From NCBI GenBank assembly GCA_963749515.1, contig CAVVMR010000009.1, forward strand, positions 62,001 to 126,000: 64,000 nucleotides of DNA, read 5' to 3'. A model generated the notes under the pieces. That model had not been told where the DNA came from, made no database searches, and was given only the letters and a program-made list of their open reading frames with translations. Each line of letters begins with the position of its first letter. Position 1 is the first letter of the stretch. Source of the DNA: Gaiellasilicea sp963749515. GTDB taxonomy: Bacteria; Actinomycetota; Thermoleophilia; Gaiellales; Gaiellaceae. Both the position numbers and the translations under genes were made by a program. Below, piece by piece: positions 22,616 to 30,801 of this stretch.

Positions 22616-24520
22616 CTAGGAAGCGGGGTAGATCGCCTCGGCGATCCCGACATGGCCGTCCGGGCCGCCGCCCTGGCCGTTGTAACCGCCGATCCCGGGC
22701 CTCCCGATCGCGATCGTCGAGCCGGTCACGAGCGCGGATGAGGCACCGGCTTTGAAGATCCCGATGCTCGGCCCACCGGCGCCGCCGCCTCCGCTGCCGC
22801 CGTAGCCGCCCTTGCCCCCGTTACCACCGGCTCCGCCGTCGCCGACCTCGTCCGAGCAGTACGACCCTCCGATGCCGCCGGCGCCTCCTGCGCCGCCTGC
22901 ACCGCCCTTGCCACCGTTGCCGCCGGCTCCGCCCGCGTCGGACTTGATCGAGCTGGCCTCGGACACGATCACCGTCGAGTTGTGCAGGTAGAGGCCGAAC
23001 GAGCCGCCACCTGCGCCCCCGCCCGTGCCGGCGGTGCCGCCGCTACCGGCGCCTCCGCCTCCGCCTCCGCCGTTGCCGCTGCCGTCGAGACGGAAGGGAC
23101 CTCCCTGGCCGCCTCCGCCGCCTCCGCCGCCGCCGCCGTTGCCCGGCGCACCGGGCGCGCCCGCGTCGGCGCTCTGACCGACCCATGACGTCGTCGCTGC
23201 AGCGGCCGAATTGGTGCCGGGCTTGCCGATCTTGCCCGCGGCACCTGCCGCCCCGTCCGCACCGCGGTTGCCGTTGTACCCTTGGCCACCGCCGCCGTTG
23301 CCGGCTTGACCTCCGTGGGTGTCGATGTCTCCGTCGGCGCCGTCGACGCCCTTGCCGGCATAGCCGCCTTTCCCGCCGCGGCCGCCCATGCGACCTGCGG
23401 GGCTCGAGCCGCCCCTGCCGCCGACGTTGTATCGATCGTCGTAGTCACAAGCTCCCTCAGCGCCGTTGCCGCCGTTGCCGCCGCGCGCGCCGTCGGCGCC
23501 CGGCGACCCCGTTCCGCCTGCCGTACCGCTACCGCCGGTAGCGAGGACGCGTTCGAGCCTCACATTCGACCCGTTCAGGAGCCGGATGCCGTACGCGCTG
23601 GCGCCGCTCCCGGCGCCGGCCTGCCCGCGGACCGTCAGATGCTGGAGCACGACGCCGGTGGCGCCGGCTGCATAGATGCCTTCCGGCGCGCCGCTGATCG
23701 ACGTGATCTGTGCCGGCGCGCGGTTCCAGGTCGTGGCGTTGTAGCCGCCGAAGATGCCGACGCGACTGGCCGCCTCTACCCGGCTGTAATCGCCGGCCGC
23801 CGCGTAGACGTCCTTCCCGGCAATGGCGGCCGTGACGACGGCTGCCGCGATCTCGCGCTTGGGTGCTGCCTTCGTGCCCGGGTTCGTGTCCTTGCCCAGT
23901 GGTGAGGCGAAGACCGCTTTCTTCTCGTCCCCGTCGATGCCGTCGCAGTTCGAGTCGACGAAGGCGAGGTCCGGCGTATCCGGCGCTCCGGGCCTGATCT
24001 TCGGATCGGCAGGCGCGCAGTCCTGGGGGTCGACGACGCCGTCCCCGTCGCGATCTCCGGGAGCGGGATTCGGAGCCGGAAGGGGCGGCGGAGTCGCGCG
24101 CGGCCGGTTCCGGTGTGCCCGAGTCGCCCGGAACACCTGTTTGACGGCCTGGTTCTTTGCCCCGTCCAGGATCGATCCGCCCTTCGTCCGCCCGTAGCGA
24201 ATCGAAGGCCGCGCCGCATCGTCGATCGCCGCCTTCTCCACCAGCGTGAGGACGACGGTCTTCCCGTTCGCTGCGCCGACTGCCCGGAGCTTGTAGCCCG
24301 CGACCAGGAACGGGTACTTGCCGTCCCTGTCTGCGGCATGCCGGACGCGCTCGGAGTACACCAGGCCGACGCGGTCCGCGTGACCGTCGCCGTCCGAGTC
24401 CTGCATGATCGCCGCCACAATTCGCGGCGGCTTCGCATCTCCGGCAGCGGTGAGCGTGGTCGCGACGGTTGCTGCTGTGAGCACGGCCACCGAGCCGGTG
24501 ATCAGTCTCTTCAAGTGCAT
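22616..24520 (-). CDS. Exported glycine-rich protein with Ca-binding and beta-helix-like parts
   Basis: 634 residues. A signal peptide (MHLKRL..., ALA-type region near residue 27) is followed by a DSDGDGHADR calcium-loop-like motif. A second DRDGDGVVDPQDCAPADP...DSNCDGIDGDE resembles thrombospondin-3/MopRP metal-binding repeats. Residues 215-340 carry parallel-beta-helix-like turns (VYAAAGDYSRVE, GIYAAGATGVVLQHLTV, YGIRLLNGSNVRLERV). The C-terminal 290 residues are collagen- or PE_PGRS-like, with dense GG, GGNGG and GAGG runs interrupted by SFGLYLHNSTVIV beta-helix turns. GAGAGGAGAG precedes the ATG. Likely surface or matrix structural protein; it neighbours two other exported proteins. Confidence 0.82.
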   Translation of the reverse strand: MHLKRLITGSVAVLTAATVATTLTAAGDAKPPRIVAAIMQDSDGDGHADRVGLVYSERVRHAADRDGKYPFLVAGYKLRAVGAANGKTVVLTLVEKAAIDDAARPSIRYGRTKGGSILDGAKNQAVKQVFRATRAHRNRPRATPPPLPAPNPAPGDRDGDGVVDPQDCAPADPKIRPGAPDTPDLAFVDSNCDGIDGDEKKAVFASPLGKDTNPGTKAAPKREIAAAVVTAAIAGKDVYAAAGDYSRVEAASRVGIFGGYNATTWNRAPAQITSISGAPEGIYAAGATGVVLQHLTVRGQAGAGSGASAYGIRLLNGSNVRLERVLATGGSGTAGGTGSPGADGARGGNGGNGAEGACDYDDRYNVGGRGGSSPAGRMGGRGGKGGYAGKGVDGADGDIDTHGGQAGNGGGGQGYNGNRGADGAAGAAGKIGKPGTNSAAAATTSWVGQSADAGAPGAPGNGGGGGGGGGGQGGPFRLDGSGNGGGGGGGAGSGGTAGTGGGAGGGSFGLYLHNSTVIVSEASSIKSDAGGAGGNGGKGGAGGAGGAGGIGGSYCSDEVGDGGAGGNGGKGGYGGSGGGGAGGPSIGIFKAGASSALVTGSTIAIGRPGIGGYNGQGGGPDGHVGIAEAIYPAS

Positions 24521-24634
24521 GGGAGCTCTCCTCTCAGATGGCCGAACCGGTCAGCGGCCGATTGCGTTCCAGACGCGGTGGGGGTCTCGGTCCTTCCATC
24601 TGCCTGTTGTCAGGGCCCGGCGCGTGCTCCGGGC

Positions 24635-25438
24635 TCAGTGTCGTGAGAGGAACTCGAGCACGACGTCGTTGAAGACCTCGGGCGCCTGGTAGCTCATGAA
24701 GTGAGTCACCGAAGGGATGACGGCGAGGCGGCTGCCGGGAATGCACGCGGCGAGCCTGTCGACGATCCGCCGCGAGTACGGCATGCCGTGCTCGGCGCCG
24801 ACGACGAGGGTGGGCGCGGTAATCGCACCGAGCCGCTCGGCTGTCAGCGGCTCGGGCGGAGGCGCAGCGGGTCGTGTCGCGTTGAAGTTGTCGAGCCACA
24901 TGCGGCGCAGAGCCTCGGGCTGGCGCCCGAACGCCTCCGGCCCCCTGTTGTTGACGAGCTCGAACCAGAGGGCGGCCAGACGCTCGGGGTCGCCGGCTGC
25001 CTCGGCCCGCACGCGTTCGTTTTGGTCGCGCCACCATGCGAGGACTCCCTCGCCCTCGGAGTCGCCCTCCAGCAGCCATGGCAGGTTGGGCTCGACGACC
25101 GTCAGGCTGCGAACGAGACGTGGCTCGCTCAACGCGGCGCGGAGGGTGATCGCGGTCGAGAACCCCACGAGATGTACCGGCCCACTCTCCTGCCGCCGGA
25201 TGATTGCGACCAGGTCGGCCGCATGCGCGGCGGCCGAGTAGTCGCCTGTAGCGGGCCGGCGACCTCCGCCATGGAACCGGTGGCTGTAGGCGACGAACGT
25301 GTAGCGCGCGGCGAACGCCTGCCGTTGCGGTTCCCAGTAGCGGAGATCCAAGCTGCCTCCGTGCGAGAACACGACGGCGACACCAGCGCCCTCGTCCAGG
25401 TACTCGAGCTCGACGCCGTTCACCTCGACATGCTTCAC
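24635..25438 (-). CDS. Alpha/beta hydrolase
   Basis: 267 residues with the classic fold: VAVVFSHGGSLDLRYWEPQ (oxyanion HG), nucleophile elbow GFSTA (Ser), a cap domain at about 120-190, and catalytic His in SVTHFMSYQ near the C-terminus. At the usual acid position the sequence is VVGAEHGMPYS, so Glu may replace Asp. The nucleophile motif GFSTA departs from GxSxG at the last Gly. The substrate is unknown; the closest general type is the epoxide hydrolase / haloperoxidase group. It is divergent from ltrA with 25 bp between starts. Confidence 0.88.
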   Translation of the reverse strand: MKHVEVNGVELEYLDEGAGVAVVFSHGGSLDLRYWEPQRQAFAARYTFVAYSHRFHGGGRRPATGDYSAAAHAADLVAIIRRQESGPVHLVGFSTAITLRAALSEPRLVRSLTVVEPNLPWLLEGDSEGEGVLAWWRDQNERVRAEAAGDPERLAALWFELVNNRGPEAFGRQPEALRRMWLDNFNATRPAAPPPEPLTAERLGAITAPTLVVGAEHGMPYSRRIVDRLAACIPGSRLAVIPSVTHFMSYQAPEVFNDVVLEFLSRH

Positions 25439-25463
25439 GAGCCGACGATATTAGGGTCCGTCG

Positions 25464-26630
25464 ATGGCCGAGCGTGAGCAGCGGGTCACCCCGCTCGAGC
25501 TCTTCTTCGATCTCGTCCTCGTGTTCGCGATCACGCAGGTCACGAACCTCATGTCCGACGACCCGACGTGGCACGGCCTCGGCCGCGGACTGCTCGTCCT
25601 GGCCGCGCTCTGGTGGGCCTGGACGGGCTACGCCTGGCTGACGAACACCCTCGAGCCGGAGGAAGGACCTGTGCGCGCGGGCATGTTCGCGGCCATGGCG
25701 GCGATGCTCGTCGTCGCCCTCGCCGTCCCCGAGGCTTTCGACGACAACGCCGTCCTGTTCGGCGCCGCATTCCTGATCGTGCGCCTGCTCTTCCTCGGTC
25801 TCTACTCGATCGCCGGCAAGCGCGACCCCGACCTGCTCGCGGCGGTCCTGCGTTTGGTGCCGGCATCCATCTCCGGGCCGATTCTGATCCTCGTCGCGGG
25901 GTTCTTCGACGGGCGGACGCAGGCCGCGATCTGGGTGCTCGCCCTCCTGGTCGACTACCTCGGTGTGCTGGTCGGGCGCATGCAGGGCTGGCATGTGTCG
26001 CCGGCGCACTTCGCCGAGCGCCACGGCCTGATCGTGATCATCGCCCTCGGCGAGTCGGTCGTGTCGATCGGCATCGGGGCGGCGGGCGTGCCGCTCACGG
26101 CCGGCATCGTCGCAACCGCCGTCCTGGGGATCGTCATCATCGCCGCTCTCTGGTGGGCGTACTTCGACGTCTACGCCGTCGGCGCGCAACAGCGGCTCTC
26201 GGCGACGCACGGCGTCGAACGCGCGCAACTGGCACGCGACTACTACAGCTACCTCCACATGCCGATGATCGCGGGCGTCGTCCTGTTCGCGCTCGGCCTG
26301 AAGAAGACGGTCGAGCATGTCGACGACCCGCTCGCGACCGTCCCCGCCGTGGCGCTCTGCGGCGGGCTCTCGCTCTACTTCCTCACGCACGTCGCTCTCC
26401 GCATACGCCTGGTCCGCACCACCCGCCGCACGACGACGGACAGGCCGGGCTGGATCGGCCCCGGCAGGCTCGTCACCGGCATCGCGATGCTCGCAGTGCT
26501 GCCTGCCGCTCTCGAGCTGAGGGCGCTCACGGCACTCGCGCTCGTGGCTGCGATCTGCTGTGCCCTGATCGCCTACGACGTCATCCACTACCGCGAGGAC
26601 CGCTCCCGCGTGCGAGCGGCTCGGCCGTAG
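25464..26630 (+). CDS. ltrA: Low temperature requirement protein A (LtrA) family membrane protein, copy 1
   Basis: 388 residues with about ten hydrophobic helices and the LtrA hallmarks: VTPLELFFDLVLVFAITQVT at the N-terminus, LWWAWTGYAWLTN, FAERHGLIVIIALGESVV, ALWWAYFDVYA and YSYLHMPMIAGVVLFALGLKK (motifs given in short pieces). The family's biochemical role is not established; one member is needed for growth of Listeria at low temperature. A second copy at 54014-55168 shares nearly every motif. It is followed after 15 bp by a GNAT gene on the same strand. Confidence 0.92.
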   Translation: MAEREQRVTPLELFFDLVLVFAITQVTNLMSDDPTWHGLGRGLLVLAALWWAWTGYAWLTNTLEPEEGPVRAGMFAAMAAMLVVALAVPEAFDDNAVLFGAAFLIVRLLFLGLYSIAGKRDPDLLAAVLRLVPASISGPILILVAGFFDGRTQAAIWVLALLVDYLGVLVGRMQGWHVSPAHFAERHGLIVIIALGESVVSIGIGAAGVPLTAGIVATAVLGIVIIAALWWAYFDVYAVGAQQRLSATHGVERAQLARDYYSYLHMPMIAGVVLFALGLKKTVEHVDDPLATVPAVALCGGLSLYFLTHVALRIRLVRTTRRTTTDRPGWIGPGRLVTGIAMLAVLPAALELRALTALALVAAICCALIAYDVIHYREDRSRVRAARP

Positions 26631-26645
26631 TGCAAGCATGTCCCG

Positions 26646-27149
26646 ATGATCCGCCGCTGCGAGGAGCAGGACTTCGAGTCCATCTACGAGATCGTCAACG
26701 ACGCCGCCACGGCGTATCGAGGCGTGATCCCGGCCGACTGCTGGACGGAGCCCTACATGCCGCGGGAGGAGCTTCGCGAGGAGATCGGCGCAGGCATCGA
26801 CTTCTGGGGCTGGGAGGCAAACGGCGAGCTCGCCGGGGTGATGGGCATCCAGCACGTCAAGGACGTGACCCTCATCCGACATGCGTATGTCCGGACGACC
26901 TCGCAGCGGCAAGGCATCGGCGTTGCCCTCCTCCAGTCCCTCGACGCCCAGACCGACCGCCCGGTACTGATCGGGACGTGGGCGGACGCAAGCTGGGCGA
27001 TCAACTTCTACGAGAAGCACGGCTTCCGACTCGTCTCGCCCGAGGAGAAGGACCGCCTGCTTCGCACGTACTGGACGGTGAGCGAGCGGCAGATCGAGAC
27101 GTCAGTGGTGCTCGCGCGCTCGGAAATCGACAAGCCCGGTCCGACATGA
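26646..27149 (+). CDS. GNAT-family N-acetyltransferase
   Basis: 167 residues with a GNAT fold: N-terminal MIRRCEEQDFESIYEIVNDAA, central strand NGELAGVMGIQHV, the acetyl-CoA pyrophosphate loop RTTSQRQGIGVALLQ (Q/RxxGxG/A), and C-terminal WAINFYEKHGFRLV. The C-terminal FYEKHGF motif is typical of Acetyltransf_1 proteins. The substrate is unknown. It lies between ltrA and the double-VOC gene, all in the same direction, so a small operon is likely. Confidence 0.9.
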   Translation: MIRRCEEQDFESIYEIVNDAATAYRGVIPADCWTEPYMPREELREEIGAGIDFWGWEANGELAGVMGIQHVKDVTLIRHAYVRTTSQRQGIGVALLQSLDAQTDRPVLIGTWADASWAINFYEKHGFRLVSPEEKDRLLRTYWTVSERQIETSVVLARSEIDKPGPT

Positions 27150-27195
27150 GAGGCTTTCTCGCGCCATCTGGACCGGCCGACAGAAAGGCGGGGGC

Positions 27196-28386
27196 ATGAG
27201 CAGCGAGCACCGGGTCGATCGCACGGAGTTCCTCAAGCGGGGTGCTGCCGGAGTCGCAGCCGCGACGGCGTTTCATCCGCTCACAAAGGGCCACCCACGG
27301 GACAGAGGGCACGGCAAGGGCCGGCTCGGGCTCGTCGGCGCCGACCATGTCGGCCTGACCGTCCCTGACATCGACGAGGCCGTTGCCTGGTTCCAGGACG
27401 TGATGGGCGCGTCCGCGCCGCTGTCGTTCGGCCCGATCGCGGACCCGAGCGGCACGTTGATGCGCGACCTCCTCGGCGTCGATCCGCGCGCGGTGATCGA
27501 CCAGATCACCGTGCTTCGCCTCGGCCGCAGCGCGAACATCGAGCTCTTCCAGTACCAGGCGCCGGACCAGCGCCGGACGCATCCGCGCAACTCGGACTGG
27601 TCGGGCCACCACGTCGCGTTCTACGTCACCGACATCGAGGCGGCCGTCGCCCACATGGTGTCGAAGGGCGTCGAGAAGTTCCTGGGGCCGTTCTCGCTGA
27701 CGGAAGGGCCGGCGGCGGGTCAGTCGATCAACTACTTCAAGACGCCGTTCGGGACCTACATCGAGCTGATCAGCTATCCGAAGGGGATGGCCTACGAAAG
27801 GCGGGGCGTCAAGCCCCTGTGGTCACCGAAGCGGAACGGGCTCCGCTCGAAGGCGACCACAGTGCCGGGCCTGCTCGGGATCGATCACGTCGGGATCACC
27901 GTGCCGAACGTGGTTGCTGCAGCCGACTGGTTCAGGCGCGCGCTCGGCGGCAGCAACCCGCTGACATTCGGCCCCTTCGCCGATCCGACCGGCGACTTCA
28001 TGCAGCAGCTGGTGGACGTCCACCCGCGGGCCGTCGTCGAGCAGATCCGGATGGTGCGGGCCGGCGACGGCCCCGGCATCGAGCTCTTCCAGTACTCGGC
28101 TCCGGATCAGGACCGCACGTTCCGGAAGAACTCCGACTGGGGCGCCCATCACATCGCGTTCTACGTCCGCCACATCGACAAGGCGGTGAAGCACCTGCAG
28201 GCCAAGGGCGTCCAGAAGCGGTTCGGCCCCTTCCCGGTCACCGAGGGCCCCGCGGCCGGGCAGACGATCAACTACTTCGCGACCCCGTTCGGCACCGACA
28301 TCGAGCTGATCAGCTATCCGCACGGGATGGCCTACGAGAAGACCGCGCCGATCCCGCTCTGGGATCCTCGCGACAACCACCCGTAG
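27196..28386 (+). CDS. Twin-domain VOC (glyoxalase/dioxygenase superfamily) protein
   Basis: 396 residues. The N-terminus (RTEFLKRGAAGVAAATAF) looks like a degenerate export or Tat-style signal, but lacks a twin Arg before the hydrophobic stretch. Two homologous VOC modules follow (about 48-200 and 225-385), each with DHVG(L/I)TVP, WF, FGP(I/F)ADP, IELFQY, DW..HH(V/I)AFYV, FGP...TEGPAAGQ.INYF and IELISYP. The two His and the Glu of each half are the expected metal ligands. Full internal duplication implies a closed four-module-like metal site. AGAAAGGCGGGGG precedes the ATG. Substrate unknown. Confidence 0.88.
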   Translation: MSSEHRVDRTEFLKRGAAGVAAATAFHPLTKGHPRDRGHGKGRLGLVGADHVGLTVPDIDEAVAWFQDVMGASAPLSFGPIADPSGTLMRDLLGVDPRAVIDQITVLRLGRSANIELFQYQAPDQRRTHPRNSDWSGHHVAFYVTDIEAAVAHMVSKGVEKFLGPFSLTEGPAAGQSINYFKTPFGTYIELISYPKGMAYERRGVKPLWSPKRNGLRSKATTVPGLLGIDHVGITVPNVVAAADWFRRALGGSNPLTFGPFADPTGDFMQQLVDVHPRAVVEQIRMVRAGDGPGIELFQYSAPDQDRTFRKNSDWGAHHIAFYVRHIDKAVKHLQAKGVQKRFGPFPVTEGPAAGQTINYFATPFGTDIELISYPHGMAYEKTAPIPLWDPRDNHP

Positions 28387-28404
28387 AGCGACTCGAACGC
28401 AGGC

Positions 28405-29463
28405 TCAGCGTTCGAGCTCGGCGGTCGAGCTGCGGACGACCAGCGAGGGCTGGTAGACCCGCACGCCGTCGCCGCTGCCGGCAGCGTCGCGCAGGGACTC
28501 GTCGACGACCATCTCGATCGCGCCCTGGATCATCTCCTCGACGGGCATCCGGACCGTGGTCAGCGCCGGAACGGTCGTTGCGGCGAACGGGATGTCGTCG
28601 AAGCCGACGACCGAGAAGTCCGCGGGAACGCGGAACCCGCGCTCGAAGGCTGCGTGCAGGATCCCGATCGCGAGGACGTCCGTCGCGGCCGCGACCGCGG
28701 TCGGGGGCTCCGGGAGCTTCAACAGCGCCTCGAAGGCACCGACGCCGCCCGTGGGCGAGTTCCGGGCGTGCTGGATGTAACCGTCCCGGGCCTCGATCCG
28801 TCCCTGTCCGACGTAGTCCTCGTACGCGGCCTGACGCTCCTGGATGTCGCCGAGGACGGGGTCGCCCACGAACGCGACACGTCGGTGACCCAGGCCGATC
28901 AGATGGTCGAGCGCCGCCTCGACACCGTGGCGGTTGTCGACGTTCACGGTGAGAAAGCCGTCGTGCCGCGAGCCGTGCCACACGGCGACGACCGGGACGT
29001 GCACGCTCTCGAGGTCCCCGATCAGGCGTGGCTGGTTGCGCATGTCGCCGACGATCACGATCGCGTCGCACTGCCGCGCCTCGAGCACCGCCGCGAGCGC
29101 CAGCGCCTCGTCCGCGCGCTCGCGCGCATGGCCGAGCACGACGCTGTAGCCGCGATGGCGCGCTTCGAGTGAGAGCGCGTCGATCGCGCCGGCGAAGAAG
29201 GGGTCGGTGATGTCGCGCACGATCGCCCCGAGCAGCATGGTGGGCGCGCCGCGCAACCCGCGGGCGTGCGGGTTCGGCCGGTAGGCCAGCTCGCTGGCGG
29301 CGAGGAGCACGCGCTCGCGGGTCTCGGGCGAGATCGGGACGAGAAGCGGCGTGTCGTTCAGGATTCGCGAGACGGTGCTCTGCGCGACGCCGGCCGCTTT
29401 CGCGATGTCCTTCATCGTCGCCGGACGCCGCCGGGCCGGCTTCTTCTCGCCGCGTGTGCTCAT
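28405..29463 (-). CDS. LacI-family transcriptional regulator of the arabinose locus
   Basis: 352 residues from ATG 29463; frames extending further upstream read through the operator repeats and are not coding. The LacI HTH is at about residues 16-62 (TMKDIAKAAGVAQSTVSRILND, shown in part, and a hinge at RPNPHARGLR). It is followed by a periplasmic-binding-protein-like effector domain (LLGAIVRDITDPFFAGAI, DAIVIVGD, HRRVAFVGDP, VVGFDDIPFA). It is divergent from the sugar transporter and ara genes and is therefore their likely repressor, an AraR-like role. The 15-bp periodic repeat between them is the probable operator. The effector, arabinose or a related pentose, is inferred. Confidence 0.92.
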   Translation of the reverse strand: MSTRGEKKPARRRPATMKDIAKAAGVAQSTVSRILNDTPLLVPISPETRERVLLAASELAYRPNPHARGLRGAPTMLLGAIVRDITDPFFAGAIDALSLEARHRGYSVVLGHARERADEALALAAVLEARQCDAIVIVGDMRNQPRLIGDLESVHVPVVAVWHGSRHDGFLTVNVDNRHGVEAALDHLIGLGHRRVAFVGDPVLGDIQERQAAYEDYVGQGRIEARDGYIQHARNSPTGGVGAFEALLKLPEPPTAVAAATDVLAIGILHAAFERGFRVPADFSVVGFDDIPFAATTVPALTTVRMPVEEMIQGAIEMVVDESLRDAAGSGDGVRVYQPSLVVRSSTAELER

Positions 29464-29513
29464 CGTTGTCGATCCTCTGCGAACCCGGCCGGCCCTGTCC
29501 AGACAACCGGTGG

Positions 29514-29595
29514 GCATACGGAGCCACGGCATACGGAACCACGGCATACGGAACGACTGCATACGCTTGCACTCGGAATACAGATGTTGTATACG
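29514..29595. promoter_or_regulatory. 15-bp periodic GCATACG operator array over the arabinose promoter
   Basis: GCATACG occurs at 29514, 29529, 29544 and 29559, and GTATACG at 29589, all in an exact 15-bp register (the slot at 29574 is degenerate). The first three copies have the longer unit GGCATACGGAACCAC or close variants. A plausible promoter for the transporter gene is TTGCAC (29567-29572), 17 bp, TATACG (29590-29595), so the last repeat overlaps the -10. This is the probable binding region of the divergent LacI regulator. Confidence 0.75.
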
Positions 29596-29712
29596 AACGT
29601 CGCTTGTGCTGAAAGCCCCCGCTGAAACGGGACGAAGAGCGTCTTCGCCGGACCCACCGCCGCAGCAGGTGCACAGGCCCCACTCCACCGGGTCAGAAGG
29701 AGGTCGAGATTC

Positions 29713-30789
29713 GTGAATCGCGAGGATGAGGTCGTCTCCCGAGAGCCTGAAGGCATCGACCGGGAGGCGCTGCTGCGCCGGATCGCGGTCGGAGGCGCCG
29801 CCGCTTCGCTACCGGCGCTCTTGGGCGCCGAGGCAGCGTTCGGTGCCACGGACGGATCGGCGGCGCTGCCGCGGCATCCGAAGTGGAAGTTCGCGTTCAT
29901 CAACCACGTGACGACGAACCCGTTCTTCGTGCCGACGCAGTACGGCGCGGCGGATGCGGCAGCGCTCGTCAACGTGAGCTACACGTGGGGCGGTTCGACC
30001 AAGGCTGACGTGGCGGAGATGATCAACGCCTTCAACGCGGCGATCAGCGCGAGGGCCGACGGGATCGCCGTGTGCGTCGTCGACAAGGGCGCCTTCGAAG
30101 CGCCGATCAAGCGAGCGCTCGGACGTGGTATCCCGGTTCTCGCCTACAACGCCGACGGGGCAAGGGCGGGCGCGAAGGCTCGGATGTCGTATGTCGGCCA
30201 GGCGCTCTACGAGTCGGGCTTCGCGATGGGTCAGCGAATCGCGACGCTGGTGCCGAGAGGCGACGTGGCGCTGTTCATCGCGACGCCGGGCGCACTGAAC
30301 ATCCAGCCGCGCATCGACGGTGCGGTCGCGGCGATCAAGCAGTCCGGCAAGCCCATCAACCCGAAGATCGTCGCCACTGACGCCGACCTGAGCAAGGAGC
30401 TCGCGGCGATCGACGCCTACTACCTCGGGCACAAGAACCTCAAAGGCATGTTCGCGGTCGACGCCGGCGACACGCAGGGCGTCGGGCAGATCATCCAGAA
30501 GTACAGCCTGAGAGGGAAGGTGATCGGCGGCGGCTACGACCTGCTGCCGGGCACGCTCCGGCTGATCGACCGTGGGTTCCTGAACTTCACGATCGACCAG
30601 CAGCCCTACCTGCAGGGGTTCTATCCCGTGCTGCAGCTGTTCCTCTACAAGCTGTCCAGCGGCCTGGTCGCGCCGTCGGACACCAACACCGGCCTGCTGT
30701 TCGTCACGAAGGCGAACGTCAAGCCCTACCTGAACACGAAGTCGCGGTACGAAGGTTCGTCCTCGAAAGCCAAGTACCCCGTCACGTAA
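29713..30789 (+). CDS. Sugar ABC transporter substrate-binding protein
   Basis: 358 residues from GTG 29713, preceded by a strong AAGGAGGT. The N-terminal leader LLRRIAVGGAAASLPALLGA is Tat-like with a twin Arg and a hydrophobic core, but unusually follows about 25 residues. The mature protein is a type I periplasmic-binding fold: FAFINHVTTNPFF, ADGIAVCVVDKGAFEAPIKRAL, IPVLAYNADG, and a hinge region with DAGDTQGVGQII and GGGYDLLPGT. It should capture a pentose or related sugar outside the cell for the adjacent permease and ATPase. First gene of the ara operon. Confidence 0.92.
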   Translation: MNREDEVVSREPEGIDREALLRRIAVGGAAASLPALLGAEAAFGATDGSAALPRHPKWKFAFINHVTTNPFFVPTQYGAADAAALVNVSYTWGGSTKADVAEMINAFNAAISARADGIAVCVVDKGAFEAPIKRALGRGIPVLAYNADGARAGAKARMSYVGQALYESGFAMGQRIATLVPRGDVALFIATPGALNIQPRIDGAVAAIKQSGKPINPKIVATDADLSKELAAIDAYYLGHKNLKGMFAVDAGDTQGVGQIIQKYSLRGKVIGGGYDLLPGTLRLIDRGFLNFTIDQQPYLQGFYPVLQLFLYKLSSGLVAPSDTNTGLLFVTKANVKPYLNTKSRYEGSSSKAKYPVT

Positions 30790-30801
30790 CGGCCGCCGAC
30801 C

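Noticed and set aside
18831..22619. Very long open frame (over 1200 codons) on the plus strand
   Set aside because: Arg/Gly-rich shadow antisense to the NIPSNAP and Ig-repeat genes and out of frame with the glycosidase; typical of high-GC DNA where the opposite frame lacks stops.
22750..23520. Dense GCC/GCCGCC repeats that could suggest a minisatellite or CRISPR
   Set aside because: They are codon-level repeats of glycine-rich coding sequence with irregular spacing; no repeat-spacer structure and no cas genes.
24534..27020. Long minus-strand open frame across ltrA and the GNAT gene
   Set aside because: Antisense of ltrA and GNAT and out of frame with the hydrolase; composition not protein-like.
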